A stretch of DNA of 64,000 bases from Sternotherus odoratus (taxonomy: Eukaryota; Chordata; Testudines; Kinosternidae). The position numbers were made by a program, and so were the translations under genes. The notes under the pieces are model-generated. The model did no database searches. It worked only from the letters and a program-made list of their open reading frames with translations, and was not told the DNA's origin. The stretch is from positions 61,165,840 to 61,229,839 of the forward strand of contig JAVMKO010000002.1 of NCBI GenBank assembly GCA_032164245.1. The letters run 5' to 3'. Positions 43,320 through 57,200 of the stretch are shown here, piece after piece; position 1 is the stretch's first letter, and every line of letters begins with the position of its first letter.

Positions 43320-44560
43320 TGTTCCTCCTCCTCCCTACCACCTTTGTGGATTTAAATCGGGTCAGAGCACCACAGACATGATTTTCATTGAGAGACAGAT
43401 TCAGGAAAAATGCATTGAAGAAAATATGGAAATATATGCTGTCTTCATTGATCTAATAAAAGCATTTGAACTGTGACTAGAAATGATCTCTTGAAAATTC
43501 AAGACAATTTTGGCTGCTCTATCAAATTCGTTAACATCACGCACCAATTATATAAAGAAATGACTGGTCAAATACCCTCAAACAGTGGCCTCTCTGGACC
43601 ATTCCCCATATCTAATGAGATGAAAAAAGGCTTTGTTCTGACACCATTCCTCTTTGTTTTCTTCTTCTCAGCTGTTCTGAATTATGAAACTCACAACCTT
43701 CAAAAGGGCATTAACATTAGGTATAGAATTGATGGGAAATTCTTCAGTTTCTAAGGGCGTACAGCCAAGACAAAAGTTCTTGAGACACTCTAATGTGCAG
43801 CCTTTTTTTTTGCAGATAACTGTGCTTTACATAGTCATAGTGAAAGTGACTACAGCTTAACTTTGGCAAGTTCTCAGAAGCAACTAAACAGCTTGGACTC
43901 ACCATGAGCCTGGAAAAAAATGAAGTCCTCTTCCAATCAGCCCTATCAACTACTACCACTGAGCCAACATCACCTTCGATGATATAAAACTAAAGAATGT
44001 CCATCACTTCTTACACAGCATAGCAAGACCATCTCAAGTGACAGTTCCGTGGCAAGCCATGCTTTCAGAAGACTTCATCATAGGATGCACACCCAGCATA
44101 CTATCAAACTGTCAACAAGACTGGTGAAATATAACGCAGCAGTATTAAGATCCTTTTAATATGGGTGTGAAACATGGACAGTTTCCTGCAGATACTTCAA
44201 GCAACTCGAAAAATGTCATATGTGCTGCCTTCACTCTGTTCTGAAGGTCCTCTAGCAAGAAAACATGTCAAACATTAACATCCTTGAGAAAGCAAAAGCA
44301 ACAGGCACTGAGGCAATGATTATTAAAGCTTATTAGGTGGACAGGTCATGTTATTAAAATAGGTGATGAGAGGCTTCCAATAAAAGAAGTCCTATATGAT
44401 GAGCTAAAACTCAGAAAGGACAGTCAACATAAATGCTTCAAAGACACCCTTAAGTAAAATCTCGACTTATGCAACATAAATATTAACAACTTCAAAGATA
44501 GGGCCAAGGATACATCTGAATGGAGAGCAATTATCAGTACAGGTTAATAAACACTTTGAG
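43320..44560 (+). pseudogene. Non-LTR retrotransposon (LINE) RT and C-terminal fragment, decayed
   Basis: In one frame, CGFKSGQSTTDMIF and YAVFIDLIKAFE (about 43345-43472) are RT fingers and the first catalytic Asp block. The next frame gives the RT block with MKKGFVLTPFLFVFFFSA (about 43620-43676). Then FADNCAL (about 43811-43832) stands where FADD is required, so the second Asp of the pair is Asn. Further on, 'tgtgaaacatggacagtttcctgcagatacttc' (CETWTVS-like) and 'aggtggacaggtcatg' (RWTGHV-like, about 44335) belong to the C-terminal region. At least four frameshifts or stops are present. The clade is not one I can assign firmly. It is not CR1. Confidence 0.75.
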
Positions 44561-46675
44561 AAAGACGGATGTAAAAAAAAATGGTTTAAAAAAGGACCAA
44601 ATGTCAAGCCAAGTCTTCAGTGGGAGCCCACACATTCCTATGAGACATCCTTTCATGACCTTGTCCCTCATGGATCAGACTATACAATCACAAGAAAATA
44701 CATGAAATTCCATAATGTCACTACTGACTATGACAGACAGCCATACCACCTTTATTTAGGAGTTCTTTGTCCTGAGAAAATAGCGGAGAGGACATATTAT
44801 TAGCCTATTCCCCTCCAAAATCAGCAACAGAGAGAAGCCTTTGTCAGCTTGTACCCCAGCTTCTTTATCCAGATTGCTTTCTCCTAAATAACATTCTCTC
44901 ACAGATCAGGCACAGTCATGTAATAATTCCTACTAGATAAAGGTCGACTGATATGTTACCTGACTCTCTTCAAGACATTTCAGCATGGGCCATATCCTGA
45001 AGACTCTATTCATTTTGTATTCTTCCCTTATTCAGCCACACTCCAACTGAAATATGGCAAAGATTCCTTTCCGCTCCCCCTTTTTTTAACACATGGAAAC
45101 CAGGAAATTTTACCATTTTTGCCAGCGGTGCAATTTTTTTCACACAGCTAAGGTGGAGTAACTTTAACCACCCAAGAAGTACAATTATCACCCTGAAATA
45201 CACTGCCTGGAATGTATTATTGCTGTCATGAAATGGAATTTATACATAATATGGAAACAGTGAGCCCCATGGATTTACTGGACATTATTGGCATGGCTGT
45301 GACATCAAGGATAGCCAATCTCTAACTGAGCCCAGCATTCAAATTAAGTCATTTCATAATTTTAACAAATAGCAAATGTTATTACTATGTATTTTTAGGT
45401 AGTCTCATTGATATATCAGTGAATACTTTGTACACCAAAGAGACCTGCCCAGTATAATGGGATTAAGGTAGAGAATTTGAAGACAAGACATTTGCTAGTG
45501 CAGCTTGGTTGCTGCATTTCAGGGGTTGTTTGACAACAACATTGCTGAAGCAAATCATCACAGTAGAATAAGAACATTTCAAATGATTATTGCTGCTGAA
45601 GAGTAATGAATTCTTGGGCTACCTTGGCATCTCTGGGTATCAAAGTACAGCTGTATTCACTGAAGGGAAATAAATTACTGCATTCCTCTGCAAAAGAAAA
45701 AAAGACCCCGCTCTGTGCTTACACCAAGTCACAATAAGCACACGTATGCATGCTAGTCTTTTTAAAATATGTGTAGTGGCCCTGCATTGATCTCAGAACT
45801 TAGGTGCAGGGCAATAAAAGCTTCCAGCTCACCATCACCAACCAGACCTCACCATAGATTACGCCCAGCATAAGTGTTGGAACCATGATGAGTTCTGGCA
45901 CGCTGGCATCCAGCAGTTCAAGCCGTCTACAATTAATTACAAGAAATTCCAGACAAAAACACCTCGTTGCCTGGGTCATTGCTAGCATAGTTATAGTCTT
46001 AACCCTTTCAATACTCTAGCAATTATGTTGCTTGCTAGGCAACTGCAATTTTCCTTTCTGACCCTTCTTGACCTTTTCTTCTTCATTTCAACTCTATATA
46101 AGATCCTGATGTAAAGCTCATGATAGTCAATGGAAAGACTCTCATTAACTTCCAAGGATCAGGCTCTAAATAAGGCTGTTTTTTAGATAAAACAAAAGAA
46201 ATGTGTAGGACTTGAAAGCTCTCCATCATTCTGAGCAGATAACAGCAATGCTTCGTAACACTGATTTACTCTTTCAAACAAATTGAGAAATAACAGATGG
46301 TTGTAATGCCTTGCTTCTAATTATGACACAGGAATATTCACCTGGATATAGAGAACATCTGAAGGAACCCTCAGAAAACAGTTCAATCATTTGAGTGCCA
46401 TGTATCATCTCTGGTTTATGGGGCAAAATGCACATCCACTATTGCTCCATATACATTTACATTTTGGAGAAAGTTTGGCTGCAGCAAAGAACCGCCATGA
46501 AGAAACTATTTGTTACAAACAAGATTAATGAATATAGTCCACAATGTGGGCTTAAGGGAAGGCAGACTGCCTTGTGCCTGTGATTTTGTGGGAGATGCCT
46601 GGATGCTAGACTAATACAGAGACATTTTACAGTGACCTAATACAATGTGCTACCAAACAGGTATGGGATGTAACA
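44561..46675. other. No gene seen
   Basis: The beginning may still be LINE 3' sequence. The rest has no recognised gene or repeat. Frames of about 60 codons have no domain. Confidence 0.5.
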
Positions 46676-46800
46676 CAGCGGTTCTCAAATTGTGGGTCAG
46701 GACCTCAAAATGGGTCACACAACCCTGTTTTAATGGAATCAGTAGGGCTGGTGTTAGATTGACTAGGACTGGCGCCAAAGCTGAAGCCTGAGCCCCACCA
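46676..46800. mobile_element. hAT MITE left-end fragment
   Basis: The text CAGCGGTTCTCAAATTGTGG followed by 'gtcaggacctcaaaatgggtcacacaaccctg' and 'taatggaatcagtagggctgg' matches a known hAT MITE 5' end. The right end is not found. Confidence 0.6.
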
Positions 46801-46836
46801 TTCTGATCTGGGACACAGTTCTGATCTGGGACACAG
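46801..46836. repeat. 18-bp perfect tandem duplication
   Basis: TTCTGATCTGGGACACAG occurs at 46801-46818 and 46819-46836. Confidence 0.9.
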
Positions 46837-49800
46837 ACCTAAAGTCTAATCGCCTCTGGCACATCTCCAGGCCAGATCTAGCCTTTGTTCATCAGACCCC
46901 AGGGAGAAGATTCCAAGGCACTTCCATAGACCGCCCCTTTTTCCACCTGAATAAAAACTTATCCTCAGGATAGCACATCCGCATAGTCAACCATTGCTAT
47001 TTTGAAGGGCAGGCAGAGGCAGGGAGTTGATGAAATTCAGTTGTCCTCCTCACCATCAACTTTTTTGTTTCTTTCTAACAATATTAGTCTCCTTTCCCAG
47101 AAATGGGAACAGAATAATATACACCAATTCAGCAGCCCTTTTAAAGGAATATTCGTAGCAGAGGGGACACTGTTCCATACTACTGAGCTATAGAGGGGTT
47201 CCCTTAGAGGAATCAAGAAGTAAAATATAAATGAGATTTAAATAAAGGGCATAAATTATTGGAGGTAACCTGAAAAGGGTCTTCATGCTTGCCACAAGTG
47301 GACTGCTTAAGCCTCATTGTTATGAAAGTCTCAAGTTTTTGGACTGTTTGTTGAGAAGTTTAGCTAACAACAGAAATATCAATTTAAACTAAATGGATAA
47401 AAAGTGCAACATATTGACAACAGTATTGACCTTTTTTTGTAAAACTGCTGGATAAAACCCATAATGTATTGCATCCATCATTAGTTTTTTAGAAGCATTA
47501 GGGCCAAAATAATGTGTTTTGTTTATCCCCCTCTTCTCTAGCTGGCAGCTCTCCTACTTCCTTTCTCCAGATGGAGGGGAAGGTGAGCGGCTGCTTTGCA
47601 TTGTCTGGCAGGGGATGCCTGTCCCCTTGGATATAAAATGCCTTCCTACAGACAGGAAAAAAGCCTTTCGGCAGACAGGATATACAGTACACCCCACATA
47701 AAGTTTATTTTGATGTCATTAACTGAGAAGACTCGTGAAGGACATAACTTTATGCCTTGCTGAGCCTGCTGTGGCATACTTCAGTTCTGAGATGGATGCA
47801 AGCCCAGTAGGGGCAAGAAGCAAGGAATAGACAGAAGAATCCTTCCTAAGTGAGTAAAGAATTCTGATGTACAAATGCAAAACTCATTTGGAACATACTA
47901 GGTGCTTACAGGTGCGGTCCAGTTGGCATTAGTGATACAGCAGCTGGCTGATATAATCAAGCAAGCAATGACATTTCAATGTCCTCTCCACAAAAGATTG
48001 AACTGTTTTATCAGACCAAATTGTCTTTGCACATATCACCCCCACAAGCCAAATTCACCCTAGAATAGAGTTGTAACTTTCATTTAAGTCAATAGGAGCT
48101 GCACTGCCTTGTGTCAAGGCTGAAGTCTTCTTGTCTGAAGTATTTTAACTGTTGATGATAGTGCCATCTCTCTATTTTCTTTAAATGCCTTTCTGCCTCC
48201 CATTCAATATTCAGGTAAAGCAGTAAGAAGTGAGGTTTTGTTAAAAGCCTGAAAATAAGGCCAGTTTACCATAGCATTCTACCAGTCACATGCCCAGTTA
48301 CCAGCTGCTATAAAAACCAAAGCTTGGTGTCATGAGCAGAGTTTTGGGGATTCAGGACTCACCTGTGTACAGCCTCCCAGTCAGGGCTTTTCTGATAGTT
48401 CTCTCTTAATGTGGAGATTTCCCTTTTTGAGTAGGTCACTTGTAGTGCAAGTGGGCTAGGTGACTGGATCTTTCTAACACTACTCTCGCTCAATACAACA
48501 CTTGCCCTATTTTAGAAGGAGCATGACTCCTTTTTATAGTCCTAGGGGCATTCCATAAGATAGACATTATCAGCCTTTCAGAGCAGCCACTCAGAAAAAG
48601 CATTTCCTCAGGGTACCTCCGCCCTAAGGCCACATTAGAGCAGTACTACAGAGACATGATGGAAATCAGCTTGGTTTAATGGAATGCTTACCTTTCTCAT
48701 CATGTGTCTGTGTTTGAGTCTCTTCTAATTCCCATCAGAGGTTGCACCACCACCCCAGTCCTCTTGATAGTTTGGTTCTTCCTTCCTCCATGTTTTCAAC
48801 CCCTTCCATTTGGGCATCCTCTGTGAATATGATCCTCCCCCCCAGAGGAATTCCTGAGAGAAAGACATGTTCAGCAATGCAGCGTGTAGCGAGATGCTTG
48901 CTTTTTCAGTGTACATGTGGAGAAGCTCCTGAATGCTCTAAAGCACTCCTGGACCAAGCCATAACTAGCAGGAGTGTCACAACTTGGATACCAGCACTTG
49001 CTTCATCATTGTGACAAAAACGGCTTTGCAGGACACCTGGCACTGTTTGCTAACCCCCTGTTTTATTCTTTCTTCAAAACCTCCACTGCCACAGCTTAAT
49101 CAGTAGTGTTTAGCACCTTTCTGCATCCTTAGTGATCCTCAGACCTGATTCCATGCATCTCGGCATGTTAGGATCAGTGTATGCCCATGTCCTATCAACC
49201 CTTGCATCACAAGCAGAAGACGTGGCAACAACAGTGTTTGCAGTATTACAAATGGAAAGAGCTTCAGCCTAAGCAAACTCTATTTAGGCAATTTCCCAGC
49301 TGGACTGCCAAACCAACCAACAGATCAAACACTGACAGAAGCTGAATCACTACTGTGAAAAGTGCATAGACAATGCTATAGTGCGACCAAGAAAACAGGA
49401 ATCTCTGTGGTTATATTTGAAATCAGGGCTTATAGGTCTGTTAGTTGAAATGCAGAGAGTGAAACAGCTGGAAGGAAAATGGAAGCAATGAAAGGAAAGA
49501 AAAAGAAAGAGAGGCAGCATGTAAGAACAGCTGGTAAAGTCAAAGGCCTCAATCCTGCCATTTACTAATGTGCTTGTAGACTTTACTAGGGCTCTGCACA
49601 AGTGCACGGGTCCCCTACTGTGGCTTTCAGGATCATGACCTAAATGATAAATGGCATGATAAGGCCTCTGTGTGGCAGTGAGTGAAAGACTGACTCTATA
49701 GCCTGGTAGTTAAGGCATTCACCTGGCAGCGGGGGTGGCATTCTGCTCCAATGAATCTATACTTGGCCGAAACTGCAATTTTTCAGCAAATTCATTGTTT

Positions 49801-50150
49801 ACCTGGAAAAAAGAATTTGCCCTGCTCTAGTTCAATAATCACTCTGGGCCCAAGAGGCTTGAAAGAGATCCTTTGTACTCAGTGATGCAGGTCTCAGCAG
49901 CCTCTGAATAACAGAACATGGGCTTCTACAAAGCCCCTTTCCCAGACTTCCTGCCTGGGAAACTAACATACTTAAAGTACAGTTACCAATACCACAAACC
50001 CCCATGGAGCCCCATTGAAGTCAATGGAACTCTATGTGGGTGCAAGAAAGGCAACAATGTCAGGGCAGGACCCAAAAAAGGAGGTATAAAAGGTCTACCA
50101 ACCTATATATTTAACAATATATAAGTATTATTTATTGAACCAATATTTAA
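46837..50150. other. No gene seen; possible MIR relic
   Basis: A MIR-like head, 'tagcctggtagttaaggcattcacctgg', occurs at 49699-49727. No coding region is supported. Confidence 0.45.
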
Positions 50151-50159
50151 AGTAATACC

Positions 50160-50370
50160 TAGCTCGTATGTAGCACTTTTCATCTGTAGATATCAAAGTG
50201 CTTAACAATGGAGGTCAGTAGCATTATTCCCCAGATGGGGAAACTCAAAGACAGAGCAGTGAAGTAACTTGCCTAAGGACACCTAACAAACCAGTGGTAG
50301 AAGCAAGACTTGAGCCCAGGTCTCCTGAAAGTTAAACCACCACATGTCTATTGAGTCATGCTGCTTCTCT
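50160..50370 (-). mobile_element. MIR SINE relic, antisense
   Basis: The text 'tattccccagatggggaaactcaaagacagagcagtgaagtaacttgcctaagg' and 'gacttgagcccaggtctcctgaaag' gives a clear inverted MIR core and tRNA-derived part. Confidence 0.75.
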
Positions 50371-52377
50371 CCAAAGTTGGATTTACATGAGCCTATTTTG
50401 ATGTGAATTTACCTATTCTGATTTCTCAAGTAAAGGAACACACATTTTTAAATAATCTTTCCTGACAAGATTTTTATGACTATTCCTCTTCAAATATAAT
50501 CAGACCATGAAAACACAAGTGAATTCACAGACATAAAACTCCGTTTAAATACCGTTATATTGACAGAACCTGACACAAAGCCTGGAAATTCAGAGTTGTG
50601 GTTGGCATCTCATGCTGAACTCCAGTCATTGTGTCTTTTATTTTCCACATGAGCATTAATGGCAGCCTTAAGTATGGATTTCCTCGCTCTTTCAGCTTGT
50701 GTCACAACCTTCACATTATTTAAAGATTTTTCCTATAAATAGCTACATAACAGGGCTGTATCATTATGTTGTCATTAGATTTTGTCATTTTGATACCTCT
50801 AAAATAAGATCTGGCAAATAAAATAAGAAATAGTCCAGAACCTGGGCCAAAAAGCTAATCAAATCCAAATTATTTGGGATTTATGGAAAAGATAGGTTTG
50901 GGGGTGGGAGTTGTTATTCTTTTTATTTTTGTGCCTCTCTGAAATTTATGCTTCTGGACAGAACTAGAAGGGTAAGTTCTGAACTACGCAAGAAAACTTT
51001 CTCACATTGCCTCTTTTGCAAACACAGGTAACTTAAATAACTGTCAGCAATTGGAACCAAGATGATGTACAATGTCAGTTCACTAGCTGTAGCACACAGT
51101 ACTTTATATAACTATCACCTATTTGAAATACCCCTCATCTCCAAACAAACCCTGGTTTTACTTTGGGCCCTGATCCTGCAAATGCACCTCTTCAAAGCCT
51201 CAAACATAATAGGGCCTTATCCAGCAGCATAACTTCACCTGCCTAGAGGCAGCTGCAGGATTGGGGCCACAGTCAGAACAGGCACTCAAATGGAATGAGT
51301 GATTTATTGCCTTATACCACTGAAATCATTTCAGCTAAAACTACCCTTTGTTTTAGAAAGGGGAGAAGTTTTACTGCTTTGCAGAACCCGATTCTGCTCT
51401 TAGCTACACAAGTGTAAAGCCAGAGTCAAATCATTGCATTGGAGTTATTCTACATTTACACCAGAGTAACTGACAGCATAATTTGTCCCGTGACCACAAT
51501 TTTGCAACATTTAACCATGTGTATAACTTGGTTTATGTGACAATTCCAGTTGACACCGTGGCCATGAATACTTGTGGCTATGCTAAAATGCTTGCAGAAT
51601 CAAGGCCTTTTAAAAGTTTGTTTAGATCTTATTTACTTGTGTGTACCAGACCTGTTTATATGTATTTCTTGATGATAATTCTTTTGTATGTTTACTGGTG
51701 CTCATATGTATTTCTGTGTTCACTGATTGGGCTATAGATTGATTTCTGTCTATAGCATAATCATGACTGTGTTATAGTCATTTCTTGTTGCTATGGAATG
51801 GTGAATTGCTGTTTCTAGGTTTTATTTCAATTTCCCACTATTTTGTCTTAAATCATAATTGCCAGTATCTCTGAAAACATGACACCAGGAAGTAGCCCAA
51901 CAGAAGAAAGCTTGGGAAGATATTATCCTTGTTTCTCTCAGACATGGCATGGTCTTGTAAAACAAAATATGAGATAAAGGCCATTTAAATGACTCAACAC
52001 AATGTATAAAGTCTGCATGAGAAACTACATGATAGGCTCCAGTTCATGTAATCATCTTTGAGATGGAAAACAAGACAAGTCCTTATCACATACTTGAATT
52101 ATAAGCTCACCACACATTGTGGCTCATTTTAGAGCTGGGCCTGAAGCTGCAATGCTGAGGGGGAAGCTGTATCTGAAACCATTTAACACAAGCATTACTA
52201 ATTCTCTCCATTTAGGAAGAACTTTGAGATTATAGACAACGTTTGCTGGGTATGTATAAATGACTAATAGCATGTAACCAGATCTGCTTACTAGTTTGGG
52301 GACTATGCAACTTGCTTCTGATAAAACAGGCCTGTGATATTCTGGTTTCAAGCAGAAAGCTAGACTAATGCATCTTA
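50371..52377. other. No gene seen
   Basis: Old palindromic repeat text ('cccgattctgctcttagctacacaagtgtaaagcc...ttacaccagagtaactgac') lies at 51388-51475. No gene is recognised. Confidence 0.5.
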
Positions 52378-52655
52378 GGCCCTGTGTAATCTAGCAAGTT
52401 TCTGCGCAGTAAAGCAGCTTTCTGCACTGTAACTCCCAAAGTGTACTCATGGGCAAGCCACTTAGTGCGCAGAAATTGCGCAGTTGCAGTACTGTAAAAA
52501 AATCACCCCAATGAGCGGCATACAGCGTTCTGCGCCAGGGTTACAGCACTCTAGGTGGTTTGAAAGCAATCTTTGTTTATTAATTGAAAGCACACAAAGC
52601 CCGGCAAAGCAACAGACAATTATGTTAAACCTGCATAGTGCATCATAGTGCATCA

Positions 52656-52694
52656 ATGCTAGGAGGTGACAGCATCACAGTCACCTCCTAGCAT
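52656..52694. repeat. 15-bp perfect inverted repeat, 9-nt loop
   Basis: ATGCTAGGAGGTGAC (52656-52670) and GTCACCTCCTAGCAT (52680-52694) are perfect complements around AGCATCACA. It lies just downstream of the Harbinger transposase remnant (in its orientation). Confidence 0.93.
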
Positions 52695-52849
52695 TACAAG
52701 CACTGCACTCCCAAGCATAGTAACAAACATAAATGACTTTCAGCTTCAAATTGCTGCCTCAAAAGCATCCCTGATCCTCATGGCACGATGCTGCACCACT
52801 TTACTATCCTTGGTCTCTGGCTATTCAAACTCAGCCTCCATGTACTGAG

Positions 52850-53700
52850 TCTTTGTGGTCCAGCCCTGGGTGAAGCTTTCATCCTTCCCTTTATGGAGTG
52901 TACACCGTGAGCCTATGAGCATAGAATATTGTCATCAGCCAGGTCCAGCTTCCCATACAGGCAGCACCAGCGGGCCTTTAAATGGCCAAAAGCACACTCA
53001 ATAGTCATTCTGCACTTGCTCGGTCTATTGTGAACTGCTCCTGGCTTCATAACAATGGCATTAAGGACTAGGCAGGGTCTCCCAGGATCACAATGGACTT
53101 TTCGACTTCCCCTATGGTGATCTTCTGGTCTGGGAAGAACGTCCCTGCTTGCAACTTCCTGAACAGGCCAGTGTTCTGAAAGAATCCTGCTTCATGCACC
53201 TTTCTGGACCAGCCTGCATTAATGTCTGTGAAATGCCCACTGTGATCCACAAGCACCTGAAGAACTATTGATAAATACCCCTTGCATTAATGTACTCAGT
53301 GGCTAGTTGATCTGGTGCCAGAACTGGAATATGCGTGCCATTTTATCACCCCTCTGCAGTTAGGGTAGCCCATTTGTGCAAAGCCATCCCCAATGTCATG
53401 CATGTTTCCCATAATCATGGTCTTTCAGAGCAGGATGCGATTAATGGCCCAGCACACTTCTATCAACACAGTCCAACAATCGACTTTCCCACTCCAAACT
53501 GCATAGTGACTGGAGTAGCCAGCTTCCACCGTGCAATTGTCATGCGCATCTCCAAGGGCAGGGCAGCTCTTATTCTCATGTCCTTGTGCCGCAGGGCTGG
53601 GGCAAGCTCATCACACAGGCAATGAATGTGGTTTTCCACATCCGAAAGTTCTGCAGCCACAGCTCATCATCCCAAACGTGCATCACAATGTGATCTCACC
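52850..53700 (-). pseudogene. Harbinger transposase remnant (DDE nuclease)
   Basis: Reading on the minus strand from 53700: RIRAALPLEMRMTIARWKLAT then FGVGKSIVG (about 53470-53570, helix-turn-helix region). Next comes a damaged catalytic segment where GAIDGTHIP is expected: NGTHIPVLAP is readable at about 53320-53345, but the Asp codon is lost by mutation and frameshift. Then VDHSGHFTDINAGW, KLQAGTFFPDQKI and ILGDPA (second catalytic Asp, about 53085). Then TIECAFGHLKA (catalytic Glu, about 52975-53010). Stops and frameshifts show it is dead. A partner Myb-like protein is not seen. Confidence 0.8.
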
Positions 53701-54206
53701 ACTCAGTACTTGTTTCCTGAGCTGAAAAGCAGTGTTCCACTGTGGTCATCACCTCCGTGAATCCGCAAGCAATCTTATGTCTTAGCTAGTACACATGGCG
53801 AGATCAATGTTGCACTCCTCTTGCCTTTGTAGTTTAAGGAATAACTGTTGCCACACATGCTGGTCTGAGCGAGCAGCGTACTGGTCAGCAGTTTGGGATC
53901 CATTTCTGCAGCCCGAAGAGGCAGGGTGTACAGTACACAAACTATTGAAAGATAGTGCCAAATGTGGACGGAAGCATATGGATTGCTGGGATGTGAAACA
54001 ATGCATCATGAGGCATTGGGACAGGACCCAGTCTGTCCCGTAACCCCCTCTGCCTTCCCACAACTCTTAGTGGCAGAAGACGAAGCGATGCTCTGTGGGA
54101 TAGCTCCCCAATGTGTGATGCTCCGAATACCACTGCAAGTGTGAACACGCTATTGCACAGGCACCTGACAGTGTGAACACACAACAGCGGTTTCCCTTCA
54201 GCGCTA

Positions 54207-57200
54207 CTTGACTTCAATCGGACTAACAACAGTAGCAGTAAGCATTTGCAGAATCAGGCCATTAGTCACCTTCTTCAGTCCAGTTAAGACAGTTCAAATG
54301 AAGATCATTAACGACATGCTTCAGTCAATGCTCTTTGAAGGCCAGTTATATGCTGCTGTAAGGGTTGCCAGCTCTGCCTTTTCATCTTTTTAAGCAGTAA
54401 AAAGCAACTATTTTCCTAAAGTGAACTGCCAGGGTTGTTTTAATAGAATTAAAAACAATTATACAAAATGCAAACCTCACATATCCCTGCATTCTGAACT
54501 CCAGATCAGATGTGCCTGAACTCAGGCTGTCTTTTGAATGCCAAGACTCAGAATATTGAGCAAGCAAAAACAGAGAAGCTAAAATAAATCCAGTTATTCC
54601 ACAAGCACAATGTGAGGAGCCGCACTAGCACTGTTAGTATTGTGTAATTAAGGCCATAACTAGCATTACAGTGGGAATTAGCATACAGATTGTGACAGAA
54701 ACTAATCTGCTTGGCTTTGAAATGGTTCCTTAAAAAGAAATATTTTGGTTCCAGTGTTTGTGCAAGAGGTAGAAAGCCTGCTGTCCTTGACACAGGAAGT
54801 AGATAACACCTGTCAGTAGAATTCAAACCACCTGCTCAGGCTTCCTTGGGGAATAAGGCCTGCAGCTGGCTACACACTTTTATGGCCTGCACATTTTGTG
54901 CTTTCTTCTTCTTCTTTTTTAATTTAAACTCAGATAACTGCGTGGTCCTCGGCAGGAAAGACACCAAAAATTAGGCTAGAATCTAAGAGACAGTGGTGGA
55001 GGGGTTTTGAAAGATGGGGAAACCATTTCCCTCAATTTCGGATATTGCAAAACACAGTTTTTTGTGATTAGTGATCAATATTCAAGACTTGCTCCCAAAA
55101 TAAAATCAGAAAAACTGAAGGACACAATGCACAAACATGAACATTAGAATACAGTTTCTGTTCTCAAAAGGGTAAAAAATATAAAATCAGGGTGTTTTTT
55201 TTTAATTCCAGAAACTTTGACATCAGCTGTATGCATAAGAGATTAAGTGAAATGCCAAAAGTAACAGTTTCAATTGGATGTCATTATTCCACGATTAGGT
55301 TGTTCTGTGTTATTTTTGGTATAGCCCTAAATGAGCTGAACAACCACACCAACCTTATATGCATTTGCTTTAGGATCTTTTTCTATTTAAAAAAAAATCA
55401 CAATTCATTCTGAAGAGGGGTTTACGGAAATGATTGGGGTATAGAGCAGAATATTTCCCTTTGCGTGCACTTTTTTATGGATAACAGAGAACTATGTAAG
55501 TGACCTCCCTAGTGATCCTTCCTCCAGCCCACCGCTTTGGATTTCTGTAAAGCATGAACTGTTCTTTTAATGATCTGGAACCGGAGGTTGGAGGGGTTGA
55601 GGGGAAGAAAATGGGAGAGAGGAAAAATAATTTCACACTTAATAGCTGATAGGGTGGGCCAGTTCAGTAAAACAGAATATGATTTTTTTTCTTTTGTGGG
55701 TTGAATACATTTGTCCGGTGTTCCTTATGCATCATCCCGAACCGAATGTTTCCTTTCTTAGCATATGCTGGAAAAAGACGTCTAACTGTGGAAAAAGCTG
55801 AGTCAGACAAATAAAAAGAGAAGCTCCCAGCATGAAATTGCTCAACAAAAAATGGTATATATCATAACAAAAATTTAAAACAACTCTCCATCTCTGTACT
55901 TGAATTCTTTGTCTAAATGAGTGCCACATGTCAGGGCTGCTCATGGAGAAAGACACTTTTTTCCTTCTGAATCTCACATATGGTACATGCTCCAACTCCG
56001 ATGGTGGAACAAATACAGAAACAATGCAACCAGCTTCATTGTTTGGGTCTGCTCTATAGCATGCACTCCCTACCAGAGCTCCCCTCGTGTCAGCACTGCA
56101 CACACTTTTTCTCTCTAGCACACTCCTGTGTCCTGATTCCACAATTATACGCTGCCTCTGTGATCTCAAAATAGTCATCTGGGGTGTTAAAATCCATAAT
56201 ATAAACACTAGTCCTGCCTGGAAAGCCAAGACCAATGTTGCTGAAGTTAAGCCCCTGACTGGATCAGGTGTGTTAGAGCAATGACAGCCTTCCTCCCCTG
56301 TCCTAACTTCACCCAGAACTGGCATGTAGTAGAAGCAGCCAGCCTTTTATCTGGCCCACTGGGCCCTGATTGGCCTCTACCTGCTCCTAGCCTTTCTAGG
56401 TAATGGAGAAAAAACTCTCGCTGATTCTGCCTGCAGCTGATCATGAGAGGCCTCTGTAGGCATCCCCTGCAGCTCTTAACTACTGCTCTTCCCTTCCACC
56501 AGGCTCCCTTCTCAGGATAGGGTATGCAAAGGCAGTCGGTGGCTTGCGGCAGGGGCAGCAAATGGTTGGTATTCCCAGACACAATAAGTGCTACCTGTTT
56601 ATTGGCCACGGGTGGCTTGTACAAAGTGCAACAAATATCCGACTTAAGGCACCAGAGCTGGTATCTATCACCTGGAGGAGATTGTCAGAAATACGGTAGC
56701 ATGCATGAAGGATCTGTCACTAAAGACCTGATCTAATTTCCCTTGGAGTCAATGGATATCTTTCCATGGACTTTAATGGAATATAGATTAGAAACTAAAT
56801 GGCAGCACTCAAGAGGAAAGCCATTTAAAACATGAGTACACTGCAATGTATCAAAGGTCCACAGCCCAATTCTCCAGCCCCAGGACTTCAGTGGGAGTTT
56901 ATGATTGCGCAATGATCGGACAATCAGGTCCCAAGCTTCCTTCCTCAACATGTGAAAGCACTTATTTAAAATACATGAGAGAGACAATTTTCTGTTGTGT
57001 ACTAGTATTCAAGAAGCACTGACATGTATGTTATCTGAACACCCATGATTGAAATAACTTCAACATGTAGCTCTCTAAGATGAAATCCATGGCAATTGTT
57101 TTAAGAGGAGCAAAAGCAAACAGTATATAGGTCACAAAAGAATATCATATTTAGTTCTTGTAATAAATTCCTTGTCCTAGTTTTTTACCTAGTGTTTAAA

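Larger units (their letters stand above)
52378..54206 (-). mobile_element. PIF/Harbinger DNA transposon, decayed
   Basis: The left end 'ggccctgtgtaatctagcaagtttctgcgcag' after a TTA (52375-52377) matches the terminus of a turtle Harbinger element, whose 3-bp TTA/TAA duplication is a superfamily trait. The interior contains an antisense transposase remnant (52850-53700). The right limit near 54206 is approximate. I could not find a clean inverted terminus there. Confidence 0.65.
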
